From NCBI RefSeq assembly GCF_020381325.1, contig NZ_JAGSPI010000009.1, forward strand, positions 117,876 to 181,875: 64,000 nucleotides of DNA, given 5' to 3'. Positions 1 through 10,230 of the stretch are shown here, piece by piece. Positions within the stretch are counted from its first letter, which is position 1; each line of letters starts with the position of its first letter. Made by a program: the position numbers and the translations under genes. The DNA comes from Providencia vermicola (GTDB taxonomy: Bacteria > Pseudomonadota > Gammaproteobacteria > Enterobacterales > Enterobacteriaceae). Under the pieces are notes generated by a model. The model was not told the origin of the DNA. It was given only the letters and a program-made list of their open reading frames with translations, and did not search any database.

Positions 1-2
1 CG

Positions 3-821
3 ACACCCGCTGCAAATCCTGCGGCGCCAATGACAGCACCAAATGGTGAAGTTGCTCCCGTATCTTCTGAGCCTGCAGTCAATACTGCTGTTGTGAATGA
101 AAATATCGAAATTGCGACAGAGGCGCCAACAGGGGGTTTTGATCAGGATTTATCTGTTTGGGGCATGTACCAAAATGCGGATAATGTCGTGAAAACGGTG
201 ATGATAGGTTTGGTTATTGCATCAGTCATTACATGGGCACTCTTCTTCTCTAAAGGCCTAGAAATTTTAGTTGCTCGTCGTCGTTTAAAAGACGAAGCGA
301 AAGCGATCGCAGAAGTGAAATCCCTTGATGAAGCCGTGAAAATTGCTGAAGGTTTCAAAGGAAATAGTATTACACGAATGCTGCTTAATGAAGCGGTAAC
401 AGAAAGAGCATTATCGGCAAATAGTACCGACCTGTCTGGTACGAAGGAGCGGACGTCATTCCGCCTTGAAAGAGCCGTTGCTGCAATCAGCCGATATATG
501 GGCCGTGGTAATGGTTACTTAGCGACTATTGGTGCTATCTCTCCTTTTGTTGGTTTGTTTGGAACGGTATGGGGTATCATGAATAGCTTTATCGGGATCG
601 CTCATTCACAAACCACTAACTTAGCAGTGGTTGCGCCTGGTATCGCAGAGGCACTTCTTGCAACGGCAATTGGTCTTATCGCTGCGATCCCTGCAGTGGT
701 AATTTATAACATTTTCGCCAGAATGATTAATAACTACCGTGGTCAGGTCGGGGATGTGGCTGCACAGTCTGCATTATTATTAGGGCGTGATCTTGATCTG
801 GCAAATAGCAAAGCAAGGTAA
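3..821 (+). CDS. exbB: ExbB, proton channel subunit of the TonB system (5' end outside window)
   Basis: Inner-membrane MotA/TolQ/ExbB-family proton channel that, with ExbD, energises TonB-dependent uptake across the outer membrane. The reading frame is open to the left edge. The residues before the first visible ATG (position 30) are Pro/Ala-rich and in frame, so the gene begins outside the window. The first membrane segment lies at about 55-75 counted from that ATG. A conserved channel region (GYLATIGAISPFVGLFGTVWGI) and a third hydrophobic stretch near 205-230 follow. It ends 5 bp before exbD, so the two are co-transcribed. The Pro/Ala-rich N-terminal extension is longer than in E. coli ExbB (244 aa). 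Confidence 0.95.
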   Translation, partial: TPAANPAAPMTAPNGEVAPVSSEPAVNTAVVNENIEIATEAPTGGFDQDLSVWGMYQNADNVVKTVMIGLVIASVITWALFFSKGLEILVARRRLKDEAKAIAEVKSLDEAVKIAEGFKGNSITRMLLNEAVTERALSANSTDLSGTKERTSFRLERAVAAISRYMGRGNGYLATIGAISPFVGLFGTVWGIMNSFIGIAHSQTTNLAVVAPGIAEALLATAIGLIAAIPAVVIYNIFARMINNYRGQVGDVAAQSALLLGRDLDLANSKAR

Positions 822-826
822 TTATT

Positions 827-1252
827 ATGGCAATGCGTTTAGGTGACGAACAAGATGATAGCGGTGAAATGCATGAAATTAACGTAACACCGTTTATCGA
901 TGTGATGTTGGTTTTATTAATTATCTTCATGGTCGCGGCCCCCTTGGCAACTGTAGATATTAAAGTTGACTTACCTGCTTCAACCGCGAAGCCGCAGCCA
1001 CGGCCAGAAAAACCAGTGTTCTTAACAGTTAAAGCGGATAGCCAGTTATTTATTGGCGATCAAGCTGTATCAAAAGAACAGCTTTCTTCAACACTTGACC
1101 AAGCAACAAATGCAAATAAAGAAACAACGATCTTCTTCCAAGCAGATAAAAGTGTTGATTATGAAACGATGATGGATGTGATGAATGCATTACGCCAGTC
1201 GGGTTATCTAAAAATTGGCTTAGTTGGAATGGAAGCGACTTCGTCTAAATAG
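827..1252 (+). CDS. exbD: ExbD, TonB-system accessory protein
   Basis: A 141-aa ExbD/TolR-family protein, the usual size. It has a short cytoplasmic N-terminus, one membrane helix near residues 22-44 containing the proton-accepting Asp (in NVTPFIDVMLVLLIIFMV), and a periplasmic domain. It is the partner of ExbB, whose gene ends 5 bp upstream. A strong terminator follows, so the unit ends here. Confidence 0.95.
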   Translation: MAMRLGDEQDDSGEMHEINVTPFIDVMLVLLIIFMVAAPLATVDIKVDLPASTAKPQPRPEKPVFLTVKADSQLFIGDQAVSKEQLSSTLDQATNANKETTIFFQADKSVDYETMMDVMNALRQSGYLKIGLVGMEATSSK

Positions 1253-1279
1253 TTAATATCAACGATACCAGCTGTTATT

Positions 1280-1315
1280 ACGCGCTTTATCTTTAAGGGT
1301 AAAGCGCGTTTTTTA
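1280..1315 (+). terminator. Rho-independent terminator of exbBD
   Basis: Perfect 10-bp stem (ACGCGCTTTA / TAAAGCGCGT) with a 10-nt loop, followed by a T-run, 27 bp after the exbD stop. Confidence 0.9.
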
Positions 1316-2462
1316 TGAATCAAACAAAAGTGCATCAAAGCGAGTGTATAGCTGCCTGATTTTTCTATCGTATGCTAATTATTCTGTGTAATGTCATATT
1401 TATTTGTATGATTAAATCATGATTAAAAGATTTTTATCCTATTTTTACCAATTTTATTGGTTTTTGTTTGAGATGATAGGCCCTAATCTATACGCCAGCT
1501 ACTCGTAATAAGAGTAACTGGCGCTCGAATAAAGTGATAAACCCAAATTTATATTAAAATAATTGATGTGTATTCGAAAATTTTTATCTGTTCTAAGGTA
1601 AGGTAATTGAATGAAAGCGTATTTCAACGTGATATTTTTGACTCAATTATAAGCTGAGCTTCTTTTTTTTATGCGTTTTCTTATTGAAAATGTAGCTTAG
1701 TGTAGTCTGAAATAGGGGATATTTGCCTACTTTCAATGTAATTAAACCGACAAAACATAACGAAAAATAAACCATTATATTTGAATGGTTTTATTAATCA
1801 TGACTATTTTGTCAATATAATAATAAAACCATAGAAATTACATGGATAAATTAAAAAATTAAAATTTAGATAAAATGATTGTTTTTTATGGAAAAATTTA
1901 GGTTTGATAGAATGGATATAAGGATATAAATAAAAAAATGATTATTTTTATTTTATAGAAAGATAATGATTATGTAAGTATTTTTTATGAAATTAGAATT
2001 GAGTATTTATTTTAAATATATTTACATCAATGCAGCATATTTAAAACAATATAAATATATTTAATTTAAATATAAAGCAAATAGCGAATGAATAATAAAT
2101 ATGTATATATGTAAATAGATTGTAATATCTTAACAATAGGCTTTTTATGTTGCCTGGTTTCTTTAATTAATTGATATTATTGTATTTAATGGATTTTTGG
2201 TGACTTCTTAAGCTAAACAAAAAAACACTTGCGCAACCTAAGTGTTGGGCTATAATACAATCAATAACATTTAGAAACACTTTTAAATATTTTATTATAC
2301 CAAGTTATTTATTTTTGAAATTTACTCGTGCTAGGGAAATAATAAAGCCATGCTAATTTTAAAAAATAATTTAGATTAGCAAGATGTTTAAGCTTTATAT
2401 TAAAAATAGATATAACTACTTAATTGAGTAACTCAGGTAGAACATTATATTTTTGAGTCAAC
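1316..2462. other. Long AT-rich intergenic region without a recognisable gene
   Basis: More than 1.1 kb with very high A+T and no open frame of convincing length or codon use. A short hairpin with AACACTT/AAGTGTT arms lies at 2224-2246 without a T-run. A GATAATGATTAT stretch near 1962 faintly resembles half a Fur box, but no gene starts beside it. The region may be decayed DNA or hold untranslated RNA. I see nothing that decides this. Confidence 0.5.
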
Positions 2463-2591
2463 ATGAATGTTATTACTGGAGTCAAATGGGCTGACTACAG
2501 ACTACGCATAGCAAGCGAAGCCAGAAATGGCAATTTCATATTATACTCCTCTATAGATAAAATAAGACTACATTTCCAGCGTTACCTTTAA
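2463..2591 (+). CDS. Possible 42-aa small protein (uncertain)
   Basis: A short open frame from ATG 2463 to TAA 2589-2591 encodes a basic 42-residue peptide beginning MNVITGVKWADYRL. It stands out because local base composition is richer in G+C than the surrounding AT-rich DNA and because a strong terminator overlaps its stop codon. There is no good ribosome binding site and I do not recognise the sequence. It could be a degraded gene end or a small RNA rather than a protein. Confidence 0.2.
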   Translation: MNVITGVKWADYRLRIASEARNGNFILYSSIDKIRLHFQRYL

Positions 2592-2609
2592 GGTAACGCT
2601 TTTTTTTAC
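2578..2609 (+). terminator. Rho-independent terminator in the exbD-yedE gap
   Basis: AGCGTTACC and GGTAACGCT arms around a TTTAA loop, followed by eight T. No established gene lies directly upstream, so it implies a transcript ending here, perhaps the small frame at 2463 or a small RNA. Confidence 0.75.
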
Positions 2610-2857
2610 TTAATATTTTATCGAATACTAAATGCGCATTTGTTTCGCACCAACAACATAATCAGAATGGTATAACCGCCAATCTAGCACCAAATAGCCC
2701 TTATAATGCAGAAAATCAATCTTTTCTCTATTTTTTGACAAAAGAACTTCACGAAAAGAAATATCCGCGTATGATATTTTCACTTCGCTGTGGGGTATCG
2801 ATATAACAGACTATAAAGATAATTATACAACGGCGAACTTCTCTGCCAGGATCTGGC

Positions 2858-4093
2858 GTGAATAAATTGGATGTAATAATGACTTGGTCTGATTTCAAAT
2901 CTCACTATCTCATCGGTTTTTGGAAACCTTTGCCCGCAGTGATTGCCGCAGGTATTTTATCAACCTACTATTTTGGTTTAACGGGTACATTTTGGGCTGT
3001 TACGGGGGAGTTCACTCGCTGGGGTGGACACATTATGCAGCTCTTTGGCGCTCATCCAGAAACGTGGGGTTATTTCAAAGTCATTGGCTTTGAAGGATCA
3101 CCACTTGATCGTATCGATGGCGTCATGATTATTGGTATGTTTGCGGGGTGTTTTGCCGCAGCGCTTTGGGCCAATAATATTAAATTACGTATGCCACAGC
3201 ATCGTATTCGCATTTTCCAAGCTATTCTTGGTGGTATTATTGCTGGATTTGGTGCGCGTTTAGCGATGGGATGTAATTTGGCAGCATTCTTTACTGGGAT
3301 CCCACAGTTTTCTCTACACGCATGGTATTTCGCTGTCGCGACTGCGGCAGGTTCATATTTTGGTGCTAAGTTTACATTGATGCCGATGTTTAGGATCCCA
3401 GTCAAACTGAAAAAAGTCAGTGCGGCATCGCCATTAACGCAAAATCATGATGTGGCGAAACGACGCTTTAAGTTAGGGATGATTATTTTTACCTTAGCAT
3501 TGGCGTGGGGTTTTTATACCTTGCTTGACTCCCCAGTGATGGGTTTTGCTATCCTTTGTGGAATTGGCTTCGGCTTATTAATTGAACGAGCTCAAATTTG
3601 TTTTACTTCTGCTTTTCGTGATTTATGGATCACAGGTCGAACCCATATGGCTAAAGCCATTATTATTGGGATGGCTGTCAGTGCGATTGGTATCTTTAGC
3701 TATGTTCAATTGGGGGCTACACCTAAAATTTTATGGGCAGGCCCAAATGCCGTGATTGGCGGCTTACTCTTTGGTTTTGGTATTGTCCTAGCAGGTGGCT
3801 GTGAAACAGGTTGGATGTACCGCGCAGTGGAAGGCCAGGTTCACTATTGGTGGGTTGGTTTTGGTAATATTATTGGTGCCACTATCCTTGCTTATTATTG
3901 GGATGATTTAGGCCCTTGGTTAGCGACCGATTTTGACAAAGTGAATTTATTAGAGACCTTTGGGCCACAAGGTGGTCTGTTGGTGACGTATGCATTATTG
4001 GCAGTGGCTTTTGTGCTGATGTTAGTCTGGGAAAAGCACTTTTTCCGTAAGCGTACACAAAAATCACAGCAAACATCAGCGGAGGCAATATGA
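2858..4093 (+). CDS. yedE: YedE-family membrane transporter for sulfur/selenium compounds
   Basis: Multi-pass inner-membrane protein of the YeeE/YedE (sulfur transport) family. It aligns along its whole length with E. coli YedE, including the paired Cys-containing repeats GFGARLAMGCNLAAFF (about residues 128-145) and GGCETGWMYRAVEGQ (about 313-327). Its partner yedF follows with a 4-bp ATGA overlap, so translation is coupled. The GTG at 2858 has an AGGA at 2848-2851. An ATG at 2879 matches the E. coli start (MSW-) but lacks a clear binding site, so the first seven residues are uncertain. Members are linked to thiosulfate or selenium-compound uptake. The substrate here is inferred from the family. 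Confidence 0.9.
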   Translation: MNKLDVIMTWSDFKSHYLIGFWKPLPAVIAAGILSTYYFGLTGTFWAVTGEFTRWGGHIMQLFGAHPETWGYFKVIGFEGSPLDRIDGVMIIGMFAGCFAAALWANNIKLRMPQHRIRIFQAILGGIIAGFGARLAMGCNLAAFFTGIPQFSLHAWYFAVATAAGSYFGAKFTLMPMFRIPVKLKKVSAASPLTQNHDVAKRRFKLGMIIFTLALAWGFYTLLDSPVMGFAILCGIGFGLLIERAQICFTSAFRDLWITGRTHMAKAIIIGMAVSAIGIFSYVQLGATPKILWAGPNAVIGGLLFGFGIVLAGGCETGWMYRAVEGQVHYWWVGFGNIIGATILAYYWDDLGPWLATDFDKVNLLETFGPQGGLLVTYALLAVAFVLMLVWEKHFFRKRTQKSQQTSAEAI

Positions 4094-4329
4094 GTAAGAA
4101 AGAAATTATTCCTGATTATCGTTTAGATATGGTCGGGGAACCTTGCCCATACCCTGCGGTTGCAACATTAGAAGCGATGCCATCACTAAAAAGCGGCGAA
4201 ATATTAGAAGTGGTAAGCGATTGCCCACAATCCATTAATAATATTCCATTAGATGCAAAAAACTACGGCTATACGGTTTTGGATATCCAGCAAGATGGGC
4301 CGACGATACGCTATCTCATCCAAAAATAA
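4090..4329 (+). CDS. yedF: YedF, SirA/TusA-like sulfurtransferase-type protein
   Basis: A 79-aa TusA/SirA/YedF-family protein with the signature CPYP at residues 19-22, whose Cys carries persulfide or selenium in relatives. A GGAGG at 4081-4085 sits inside the end of yedE and the start overlaps its stop. The pairing of a YeeE/YedE transporter with a TusA-like partner is the classic arrangement and suggests transfer of incoming sulfur or selenium to the cytosolic carrier. An ERIC element follows. Confidence 0.9.
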   Translation: MSKKEIIPDYRLDMVGEPCPYPAVATLEAMPSLKSGEILEVVSDCPQSINNIPLDAKNYGYTVLDIQQDGPTIRYLIQK

Positions 4330-4340
4330 CGGATACCCGA

Positions 4341-4473
4341 GATACCCGTCATACTTTGCGCCGCAGCGTTGTTGACTGCACTTATAGGCTTACGCCTATT
4401 CTCTAGTCACACGGTATGCTCTTAGAGCCTATTCGATTGTCGCCTAGCTGCAACACAAATTATTTAGGGTATC
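4341..4473. repeat. ERIC (IRU) element
   Basis: About 130 bp between yedF and the acetyltransferase gene, with inverted ends (GATACCCG and TAGGGTATC). The internal core CTAGTCACACGGTATGCTC and the right part CGCCTAGCTGCAAC with ATTATTTAGGGTAT match the ERIC consensus as I know it. Confidence 0.8.
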
Positions 4474-4489
4474 TTAGTGATACCCTAAA
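4463..4489. other. Perfect 11-bp hairpin at the ERIC end
   Basis: TTTAGGGTATC and GATACCCTAAA enclose TTAGT. One arm is the terminal part of the ERIC element and the other lies outside it, between two converging genes. It may help end transcripts from either side, but there is no clear T-run. Confidence 0.5.
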
Positions 4490-4547
4490 TATTAAAGCGA
4501 TTTAGGGGGCGTGGAATTATAAATGCCATATATAGGTGAAAGTTTAA

Positions 4548-5057
4548 TTATTCGTCTTGCCAGCTAGCAATATCTAACACCAGTTCACATTCATCATCGA
4601 TATATCCTCCAGTTGGAATAAACCCCAATTTTTTATAAAACTCAAATGGGCTTTCTTCCCCTTCTCCGCAGCTGTTATAAAGGCGCGGATAACCTTTCTT
4701 TTTTAGATAACGTATTACTTGGATTAATGCTTCGCGGCCAAAGCCTAATTTTTGATAAGGCTCTGCTATCATGAAGCGCCAGAGCATGATGCCATCATAT
4801 TCGAGCTCGTCATCATCTAAACCAGAGTGCAGCATGATAAATCCAACGGGGGTATCATCCGCATAAATTCCTCTGTACCAGGCACAGTCTGAAAATTGCG
4901 CTTCTACCATAGAGTAAGCGTTGTCAGCGACCATATTACGTTGTGCCTCACTTAACGTGTGGCTAAGTAGGCAAATTTCAGAGAAGTTATCCGCAGTGAC
5001 TTTTTGTAAGGTAACTAATGAATTTTCATCCACTTCAGGTTCGATAAGCTCTTTCAT
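4548..5057 (-). CDS. GNAT-family N-acetyltransferase
   Basis: A 169-aa GCN5-related acetyltransferase. The acetyl-CoA binding signature (QKLGFG, near residues 102-107) follows a beta strand WRFMIAEPY, and the C-terminal YNSCGEGEESPFEFYKKLGF motif is typical of the fold. The pattern resembles the diamine/spermidine acetyltransferase (BltD/PaiA-like) branch, but the acceptor cannot be told from sequence. It is a single gene on the minus strand, convergent with yedF. Confidence 0.75.
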   Translation of the reverse strand: MKELIEPEVDENSLVTLQKVTADNFSEICLLSHTLSEAQRNMVADNAYSMVEAQFSDCAWYRGIYADDTPVGFIMLHSGLDDDELEYDGIMLWRFMIAEPYQKLGFGREALIQVIRYLKKKGYPRLYNSCGEGEESPFEFYKKLGFIPTGGYIDDECELVLDIASWQDE

Positions 5058-5297
5058 GACTATTCCTTCGATAGAATATTGACCATAATTCCAATAATGG
5101 AGGCTGATATTTATTATTTTTATTTAACAAATTTGAAACTAAAGTAAATTTGTTACAGGGTTGTAATTTAATCAACCAGAGATTTCACAACCAGTCAATG
5201 ACTTAATTGTGGCTATGCAAGCGGAGTCTAAAAAGAAATGGCAACTTACTTTTTAGTGCGTTGCCATCGTGAGATAAGAAAGAAAATTTAAGAAGGG

Positions 5298-6203
5298 TTA
5301 GTGTTCTGCTTCACCGCCCAGAACATCAATCAAGCGAGCGATTAAGGCGCTCAGCTCGCTTGTCATTAGAACATAATCCGCATCAAATTTTTGTGCGTAA
5401 TCTTCTTTGCCGATATCGTCATTTTGGTCTTTCAATGTATCACTGAATTTAAGTCTTTTTAGCGAACCATCATCAGATAACATAAATTGGATGCGTTCTT
5501 CCCAATCTAAAGCGAGTTTCGTGACGAGTTTACCCGCTTCAATATGGGTAGCAATTTCATCGGAGATCAAATCTTGCTTCTTACAGCGAATAATTCCGCC
5601 TTCTTCTAAGATAGCTTTTAGTTCAGCTTCATCCATTACAGCAAAGCCCTGAGGGAGTGAGCCAGAACGGATCCATTCGGTGAGTGTGAGTTCAATCGGA
5701 TCTTTAAATGTAAGAGGAACGACAGGTAGTGAGCCTAAACTTTTACGTAATAAGGCTAAGTTATCTTCAGCGCGTTTCGCACTTGCCGCATCGACAATAA
5801 TGAGTTGATTGACGGTATCAATCCAAATATAGGTTTTGCTAAATTTACTGAATGCGCGAGGTAGTAAGGTGTGAACGACTTCGTCTTTTAAGGCATCTTT
5901 TTCAGTTTTTTTGAGTTTTCGGCCTTGGTCTGCTTCGAGTTTCTCTATTTTATCCTGTACTTCCTGCTTAATGACAGGAGATGGAAGCATTTTCTCTTCT
6001 TTTTTCGCACAAATCAGAATTTGGTTACCTGCTGCGTGGGTTAAGGCATCCGCACCGTTCATCGGAGCAACCCAACCTGTTTGCATCATGTCTTGGCTGC
6101 CACAAGGGTGATAGGCAAGTGCGGCAAGTTGTTTTTCCAGATCGTCTGCGGAGAGTGCCAAATCTCGATTCAGGCGATAGACCAATATATTCTTGAACCA
6201 CAT
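5298..6203 (-). CDS. rdgC: RdgC, recombination-associated DNA-binding protein
   Basis: A 301-aa protein (E. coli 303 aa) with the family N-terminus [13 protein letters not shown] and matching blocks throughout. RdgC forms a ring-shaped dimer on double-stranded DNA and limits RecA action. It is divergent from mak, as in E. coli, with about 210 bp between. The product ends with an acidic GGEAEH tail. Confidence 0.95.
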   Translation of the reverse strand: MWFKNILVYRLNRDLALSADDLEKQLAALAYHPCGSQDMMQTGWVAPMNGADALTHAAGNQILICAKKEEKMLPSPVIKQEVQDKIEKLEADQGRKLKKTEKDALKDEVVHTLLPRAFSKFSKTYIWIDTVNQLIIVDAASAKRAEDNLALLRKSLGSLPVVPLTFKDPIELTLTEWIRSGSLPQGFAVMDEAELKAILEEGGIIRCKKQDLISDEIATHIEAGKLVTKLALDWEERIQFMLSDDGSLKRLKFSDTLKDQNDDIGKEDYAQKFDADYVLMTSELSALIARLIDVLGGEAEH

Positions 6204-6414
6204 GAAAAACCTACCTTTGTTGATAAATAGCCAGTTAGAGCAGGGGCCTATGATAACGAATTGTCAGTTATTAAGCGAAAAAAATATATTTGGCCTAAGG
6301 TGCTTATTAAGGAAGTTAAGCAATCCCTCAGTTTTTATCTCTTATACTTGAAAAAAGTATCCTAGGCAGGTCATGATGGTGAAGATAAACAAGAAAATCA
6401 AAGAGAGCTGCGCA

Positions 6415-7320
6415 ATGAGAATAGGAATTGACCTAGGTGGCACGAAAATTGAAGTGATTGCATTAGATGATGATGGTGAAACCTTATTTCGTAAGCGTGT
6501 TTCAACACCAAAAGGTGACTATCCCGCAACACTCAACGCTATTGTCGGGTTGGTAAATGATGCGGAAACGGCAACTGGGCAGACAGGAAGTGTGGGGGTT
6601 GGAATTCCAGGAACCTTATCTCCTGTGACTGGAAAAGTGAAAAATGCCAATTCAACATGGCTGAATGGCCAGTTTTTTGATGCCGATTTAGGAAAATTAT
6701 TAGGGCGTGAAGTTAAAGTCGCGAATGATGCGAATTGTTTAGCGGTATCCGAAGCGGTTGATGGCGCAGGTGCGGGGGCAAAAGTGGTCTTTGCCGTGAT
6801 CATTGGAACGGGGTGTGGCGCAGGTATTGCACTTGATGGGCAAGTACACTCAGGGGGCAATGGCGTAGCAGGGGAGTGGGGACACAACCCATTACCCTGG
6901 CAAGATGATAGTGATAGGCAGTTCTTATCAAATGAAAACTGCTATTGCGGCTTAACAGGTTGCACAGAGTTGTTTGTCTCTGGGACAGGCTTTATGGCCG
7001 ATTATGCTAAATTATCGGGTGAGACAAAAATAGGCTTAGACATTGTTAAGTTAGCTCAAGAAGGGGATAAATTTGCTAAAATTGCGATGGATAATTATTT
7101 GAATCGACTAGCAAAAGCATTAGGACAGGCGATCAATATGCTTGACCCTGATGTCATCGTGTTAGGGGGTGGAATGAGTAACGTGGATAGCCTCTATGAA
7201 GAGCTACCCAAACGAATTCGCTCATGGGTATTTGGGCGTGAGTGTGATACACCCATTCGTAAAGCGGTGCATGGCGATTCGAGTGGGGTACGTGGCGCGG
7301 CTTGGCTATTTTCGTCCTAA
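6415..7320 (+). CDS. mak: Mak, fructokinase/mannokinase (ROK family)
   Basis: A ROK-family sugar kinase giving fructose 6-phosphate from fructose and ATP. The start at 6415 ([11 protein letters not shown]) is chosen because it gives 301 aa, matching E. coli Mak (302), and is preceded by AAGAGAG. An in-frame ATG at 6373 would add 14 residues with no homologue. The phosphate-binding DLGGTK is at the N-terminus. The ROK motif has the Zn ligands CYCGLTGC and the upstream GEWGHNP, and [14 protein letters not shown] lies near the C-terminus. The rdgC-mak pairing is conserved in enterics. Confidence 0.93.
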   Translation: MRIGIDLGGTKIEVIALDDDGETLFRKRVSTPKGDYPATLNAIVGLVNDAETATGQTGSVGVGIPGTLSPVTGKVKNANSTWLNGQFFDADLGKLLGREVKVANDANCLAVSEAVDGAGAGAKVVFAVIIGTGCGAGIALDGQVHSGGNGVAGEWGHNPLPWQDDSDRQFLSNENCYCGLTGCTELFVSGTGFMADYAKLSGETKIGLDIVKLAQEGDKFAKIAMDNYLNRLAKALGQAINMLDPDVIVLGGGMSNVDSLYEELPKRIRSWVFGRECDTPIRKAVHGDSSGVRGAAWLFSS

Positions 7321-7432
7321 TTTACGTTGTGGCGGTGTTGGCTGCACTCGGCTACTCAGGTCACATACTTGTGTATGCTCCCTGAGCTAGCCTCCTTTGC
7401 CGCCTAGCCACACCGAAAATTAGTTAGAAAAT
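7321..7432. repeat. ERIC-like element, copy a, next to mak
   Basis: Begins at the mak stop codon. It carries GTCACATACTTGTGTATGC, the central ERIC palindrome, and GCCGCCTAGCCACA toward the right end. It overlaps the putative 3' untranslated end of mak. Confidence 0.75.
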
Positions 7433-7454
7433 AATAGGGTTCTCCATTTGTTCT

Positions 7455-7620
7455 TATTTACGTTGTGGTGGTGTTAGCTGCACTTGGCTACTCATTTTTT
7501 CGTTATACTTCAAGCTGTGACTGCGTTGGCTTCATTCAGCCACTCTAGTCACATACTCGTGTATGCTCCTAGGGATATCTTCATTTTGCCGCCTAGCCAC
7601 AACTCGAACTATTTAGAAAA
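7455..7620. repeat. ERIC-like element, copy b, with a nested partial left arm
   Basis: A partial left arm (7455 to about 7495) that repeats the start of the preceding element is interrupted by a complete ERIC from about 7501 to 7620. The full copy has TTATACTTCAAGCTG, CTAGTCACATACTCGTGTATGC and ACTCGAACTATTTAG. The arrangement looks like one ERIC inserted into another, or an unequal duplication. Confidence 0.75.
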
Positions 7621-7780
7621 AAGCGTGGATGTGATAAAAATCAACAAGAAATAGAGTGTTAGTTTTAATGTTTAAATAATCATCTTTTATTGCTTAAATT
7701 AAATTAATATTAATTAAAAATTAAATAATACGTATATTTATAAAACATAAAATTTAAGTTAAATAAGCTTCTCAATACTA

Positions 7781-7796
7781 AGTGATATCAATCACA
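7781..7796. promoter_or_regulatory. Candidate CRP site upstream of cpdB
   Basis: AGTGATATCAATCACA matches the TGTGA-N6-TCACA consensus at nine of ten positions. It is about 310 bp upstream of the cpdB start, which is far. It would act only if the promoter lies well upstream. The rest of 7621-8105 is AT-rich leader with a good AAGGGG site just before the ATG. Confidence 0.4.
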
Positions 7797-8105
7797 ATTC
7801 TTTTTTTCCTTCGAAAATTATTCACAAAACACCAGAAAAATAATTTTAGTTATTTGGCGTGAATTTGTCATGAATAATTCATTTTTGTGACAGATATAAA
7901 AATCAGGCTCGATAAAAAGATGAAAACCGTGATTTAGTCACAAAAAATGGTTACTGTTTGCAGTGTATTATCATTAAAAATTGATGTTATGCACATTGTG
8001 TAAAATTTTAATGCCATTTTTGTTGGTTATTTGCTCAATGGCATAAGGTGTGTATACGGATTCGAGAGGCAATTTTCTCTCAATAAAGGCAACTAAGGGG
8101 ATCAA

Positions 8106-10055
8106 ATGAATAAAGTATTGAAGCTCTCAACACTTGCTATGTTAGTCGCATTTAATGCGAACGCGGCAACGGTTGATTTACGTGTTATGGAAACATCAGA
8201 CGTTCACAGTAACCTTGTAGACTTCGACTATTATAAAGATAAGCCAACAGAACAATTTGGTTATGTTCGTACTGCGACTTTAATTAAAGCGGCAAAACAA
8301 GAAGCTACAAACGCTGTACTTGTGGATAACGGAGACTTAATCCAAGGTAGCCCACTGGCTGACTATATCGTTGGTGAAGGCCTAAAAGATGGCGAATCTC
8401 ACCCAGCGCACAAATTACTGAATACAATGGGTTACACCGTCGGTAACTTTGGTAACCATGAGTTCAACTTTGGATTAGATTTCTTGCATAAAGCCATTGA
8501 GGGGGCAAAGTTCCCATATATCAATGCTAATATTATTGATGCAAAAACAGGTAAAAACTACTTCAACCCATACATTATTGTTGATACGCCAGTTAAAGAT
8601 AGAGATGGGAAAACGCATACCATTAAAGTGGGTTACATCGGTTTTGTTCCACCTCAAATTCTTATTTGGGATAAACCAAACTTAGAAGGCAAAGTTTTAG
8701 TTAATGATATTACTGAAACAGCGAAAAAATTTGTGCCGCAAATGAAAAAAGAAGGTGCTGATTTAATCGTTGCTATTCCTCACTCAGGTTTCTCTCAAGA
8801 GCCTTACAAGGCAATGGCTGAAAACTCTGTGTATTACCTCAGTGAAGTCCCAGGAATTGACGCCATTATGTTTGGTCACTCACACGGTGTGTTCCCAAGC
8901 AAAGACTTTAGCGATATCAAAGGTGTCGACATCGCAAAAGGAACTGTCAATGGTGTTCCCGCTGTCATGCCAGGTCAATGGGGGGATCATTTAGGGGTTG
9001 TCGACTTAGTGGTTAGTAATGACGATGGTGCATGGAAAGTGGTTGATGCAACAGCACATGCTCGCCCTGTTTACGATAAACCAAATAAAAAAGCCCTCGT
9101 TGAACGTGATGGTGACCTTGCGAAAATTATCGAAAAAGAGCACGAAGATACCCGTAAGTTTGTCGGTAAACATATTGGTAAAGCGTCTGAAAACATGTAC
9201 AGCTTCTTAGCGTTGGTGCAAAGTGACCCAACGGTACAAATCGTCAATGATGCGCAAATCGATTACACCAAAAATTTCATTCAAGGTGACCCTGATCTGG
9301 CTGATTTACCCGTGTTAGCAGCAGCAGCACCGTTTAAAGCGGGTGGTCGTAAGAATTCACCTACTGAATTTATTGAAGTTGAAAAAGGTGATTTAACGTT
9401 CCGTAATGCAGCGGATCTTTACCTGTATCCAAACACATTGGTTGTGGTTAAAGCAACGGGTGCGGATGTGGTTGAATGGTTAGAATGTTCTGCGGGTATG
9501 TATAACCAAATCGACCCACAATCAACTGCGCCACAAAGTTTGTTGAATTGGAACGGTTTCAGAACGTATAACTTCGACACTATTAGTGGTGTGGATTATC
9601 AAATCGACCTGACCCAGCCTGCGAAATATGATGTTGATTGCCAAACTGTGAATAAAGATGCTAACCGAATCAAAAACGTCACTTACCAAGGTAAACCGAT
9701 TGATCCAAAAGCAACTTTCTTAGTGGCAACCAACAACTACCGTGGCTACGGCGGTAAATTTGCAGGTACAGGTGACAGTAATATTGCATTTGCTTCTCCA
9801 GATGAAAACCGTTCAATTCTAGCTGCGTATATTGCGAAAGTGTCTAAAGAAAAAGGTGAAATTTCAACGAAAGCGGCAAACAACTGGTCATTTACACCAA
9901 TTAAGACAGACAAAAAACTGGATGTTCGCTTTGAAACTGCACCAAGTGAAAAAGCGGCTAACTTTATTAAAGAAAATGCACAGTATCCAATGAAAAAAGT
10001 GGGTACTGATGACATTGGTTTCGCTATCTACCAAGTGGATCTAACGGCTAAGTAA
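8106..10055 (+). CDS. cpdB: CpdB, periplasmic 2',3'-cyclic-nucleotide 2'-phosphodiesterase/3'-nucleotidase
   Basis: Periplasmic bifunctional enzyme that opens 2',3'-cyclic nucleotides and removes the 3' phosphate, feeding nucleoside salvage. Its 649 aa compare with 647 in E. coli. The signal peptide ends at about residue 20 (FNANA-ATVD). The metallophosphoesterase motifs [27 protein letters not shown] and GHSHGVFP give the dimetal site. The C-terminal 5'-nucleotidase domain has [11 protein letters not shown] and [14 protein letters not shown]. It is a single transcription unit with its own terminator. It is inserted here relative to E. coli, where cpdB is elsewhere. Confidence 0.96.
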   Translation: MNKVLKLSTLAMLVAFNANAATVDLRVMETSDVHSNLVDFDYYKDKPTEQFGYVRTATLIKAAKQEATNAVLVDNGDLIQGSPLADYIVGEGLKDGESHPAHKLLNTMGYTVGNFGNHEFNFGLDFLHKAIEGAKFPYINANIIDAKTGKNYFNPYIIVDTPVKDRDGKTHTIKVGYIGFVPPQILIWDKPNLEGKVLVNDITETAKKFVPQMKKEGADLIVAIPHSGFSQEPYKAMAENSVYYLSEVPGIDAIMFGHSHGVFPSKDFSDIKGVDIAKGTVNGVPAVMPGQWGDHLGVVDLVVSNDDGAWKVVDATAHARPVYDKPNKKALVERDGDLAKIIEKEHEDTRKFVGKHIGKASENMYSFLALVQSDPTVQIVNDAQIDYTKNFIQGDPDLADLPVLAAAAPFKAGGRKNSPTEFIEVEKGDLTFRNAADLYLYPNTLVVVKATGADVVEWLECSAGMYNQIDPQSTAPQSLLNWNGFRTYNFDTISGVDYQIDLTQPAKYDVDCQTVNKDANRIKNVTYQGKPIDPKATFLVATNNYRGYGGKFAGTGDSNIAFASPDENRSILAAYIAKVSKEKGEISTKAANNWSFTPIKTDKKLDVRFETAPSEKAANFIKENAQYPMKKVGTDDIGFAIYQVDLTAK

Positions 10056-10078
10056 GCATTTTAATTAACGTTATAGTG

Positions 10079-10107
10079 AGCCTGCCCTATTGGGTGGGCT
10101 TTTTTAT
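10079..10107 (+). terminator. Terminator of cpdB
   Basis: AGCCTGCCC and GGGTGGGCT arms, paired through two G-T wobbles around TATT and followed by six T, 24 bp after the cpdB stop. Confidence 0.8.
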
Positions 10108-10230
10108 ATCAATAAAATGAGAAATATGGGGTAGGAAGGTATTTTTATGGTAAATAAATAACGCTCGGCGCATTTTACTGACAACTATCAAAACACGTCG
10201 AGCGGTTATTGATTTTTGACACCTAATAAA

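Noticed and set aside
1962..1973. Fur-box-like GATAATGATTAT downstream of exbD
   Set aside because: Only part of the consensus, no gene start nearby, and such strings are expected by chance in very AT-rich DNA. The exbB promoter is outside the window.
7925..7945. Second CRP-like site (CGTGATTTAGTCACA) before cpdB
   Set aside because: The half sites are separated by five bases rather than six, so it does not fit the CRP spacing.
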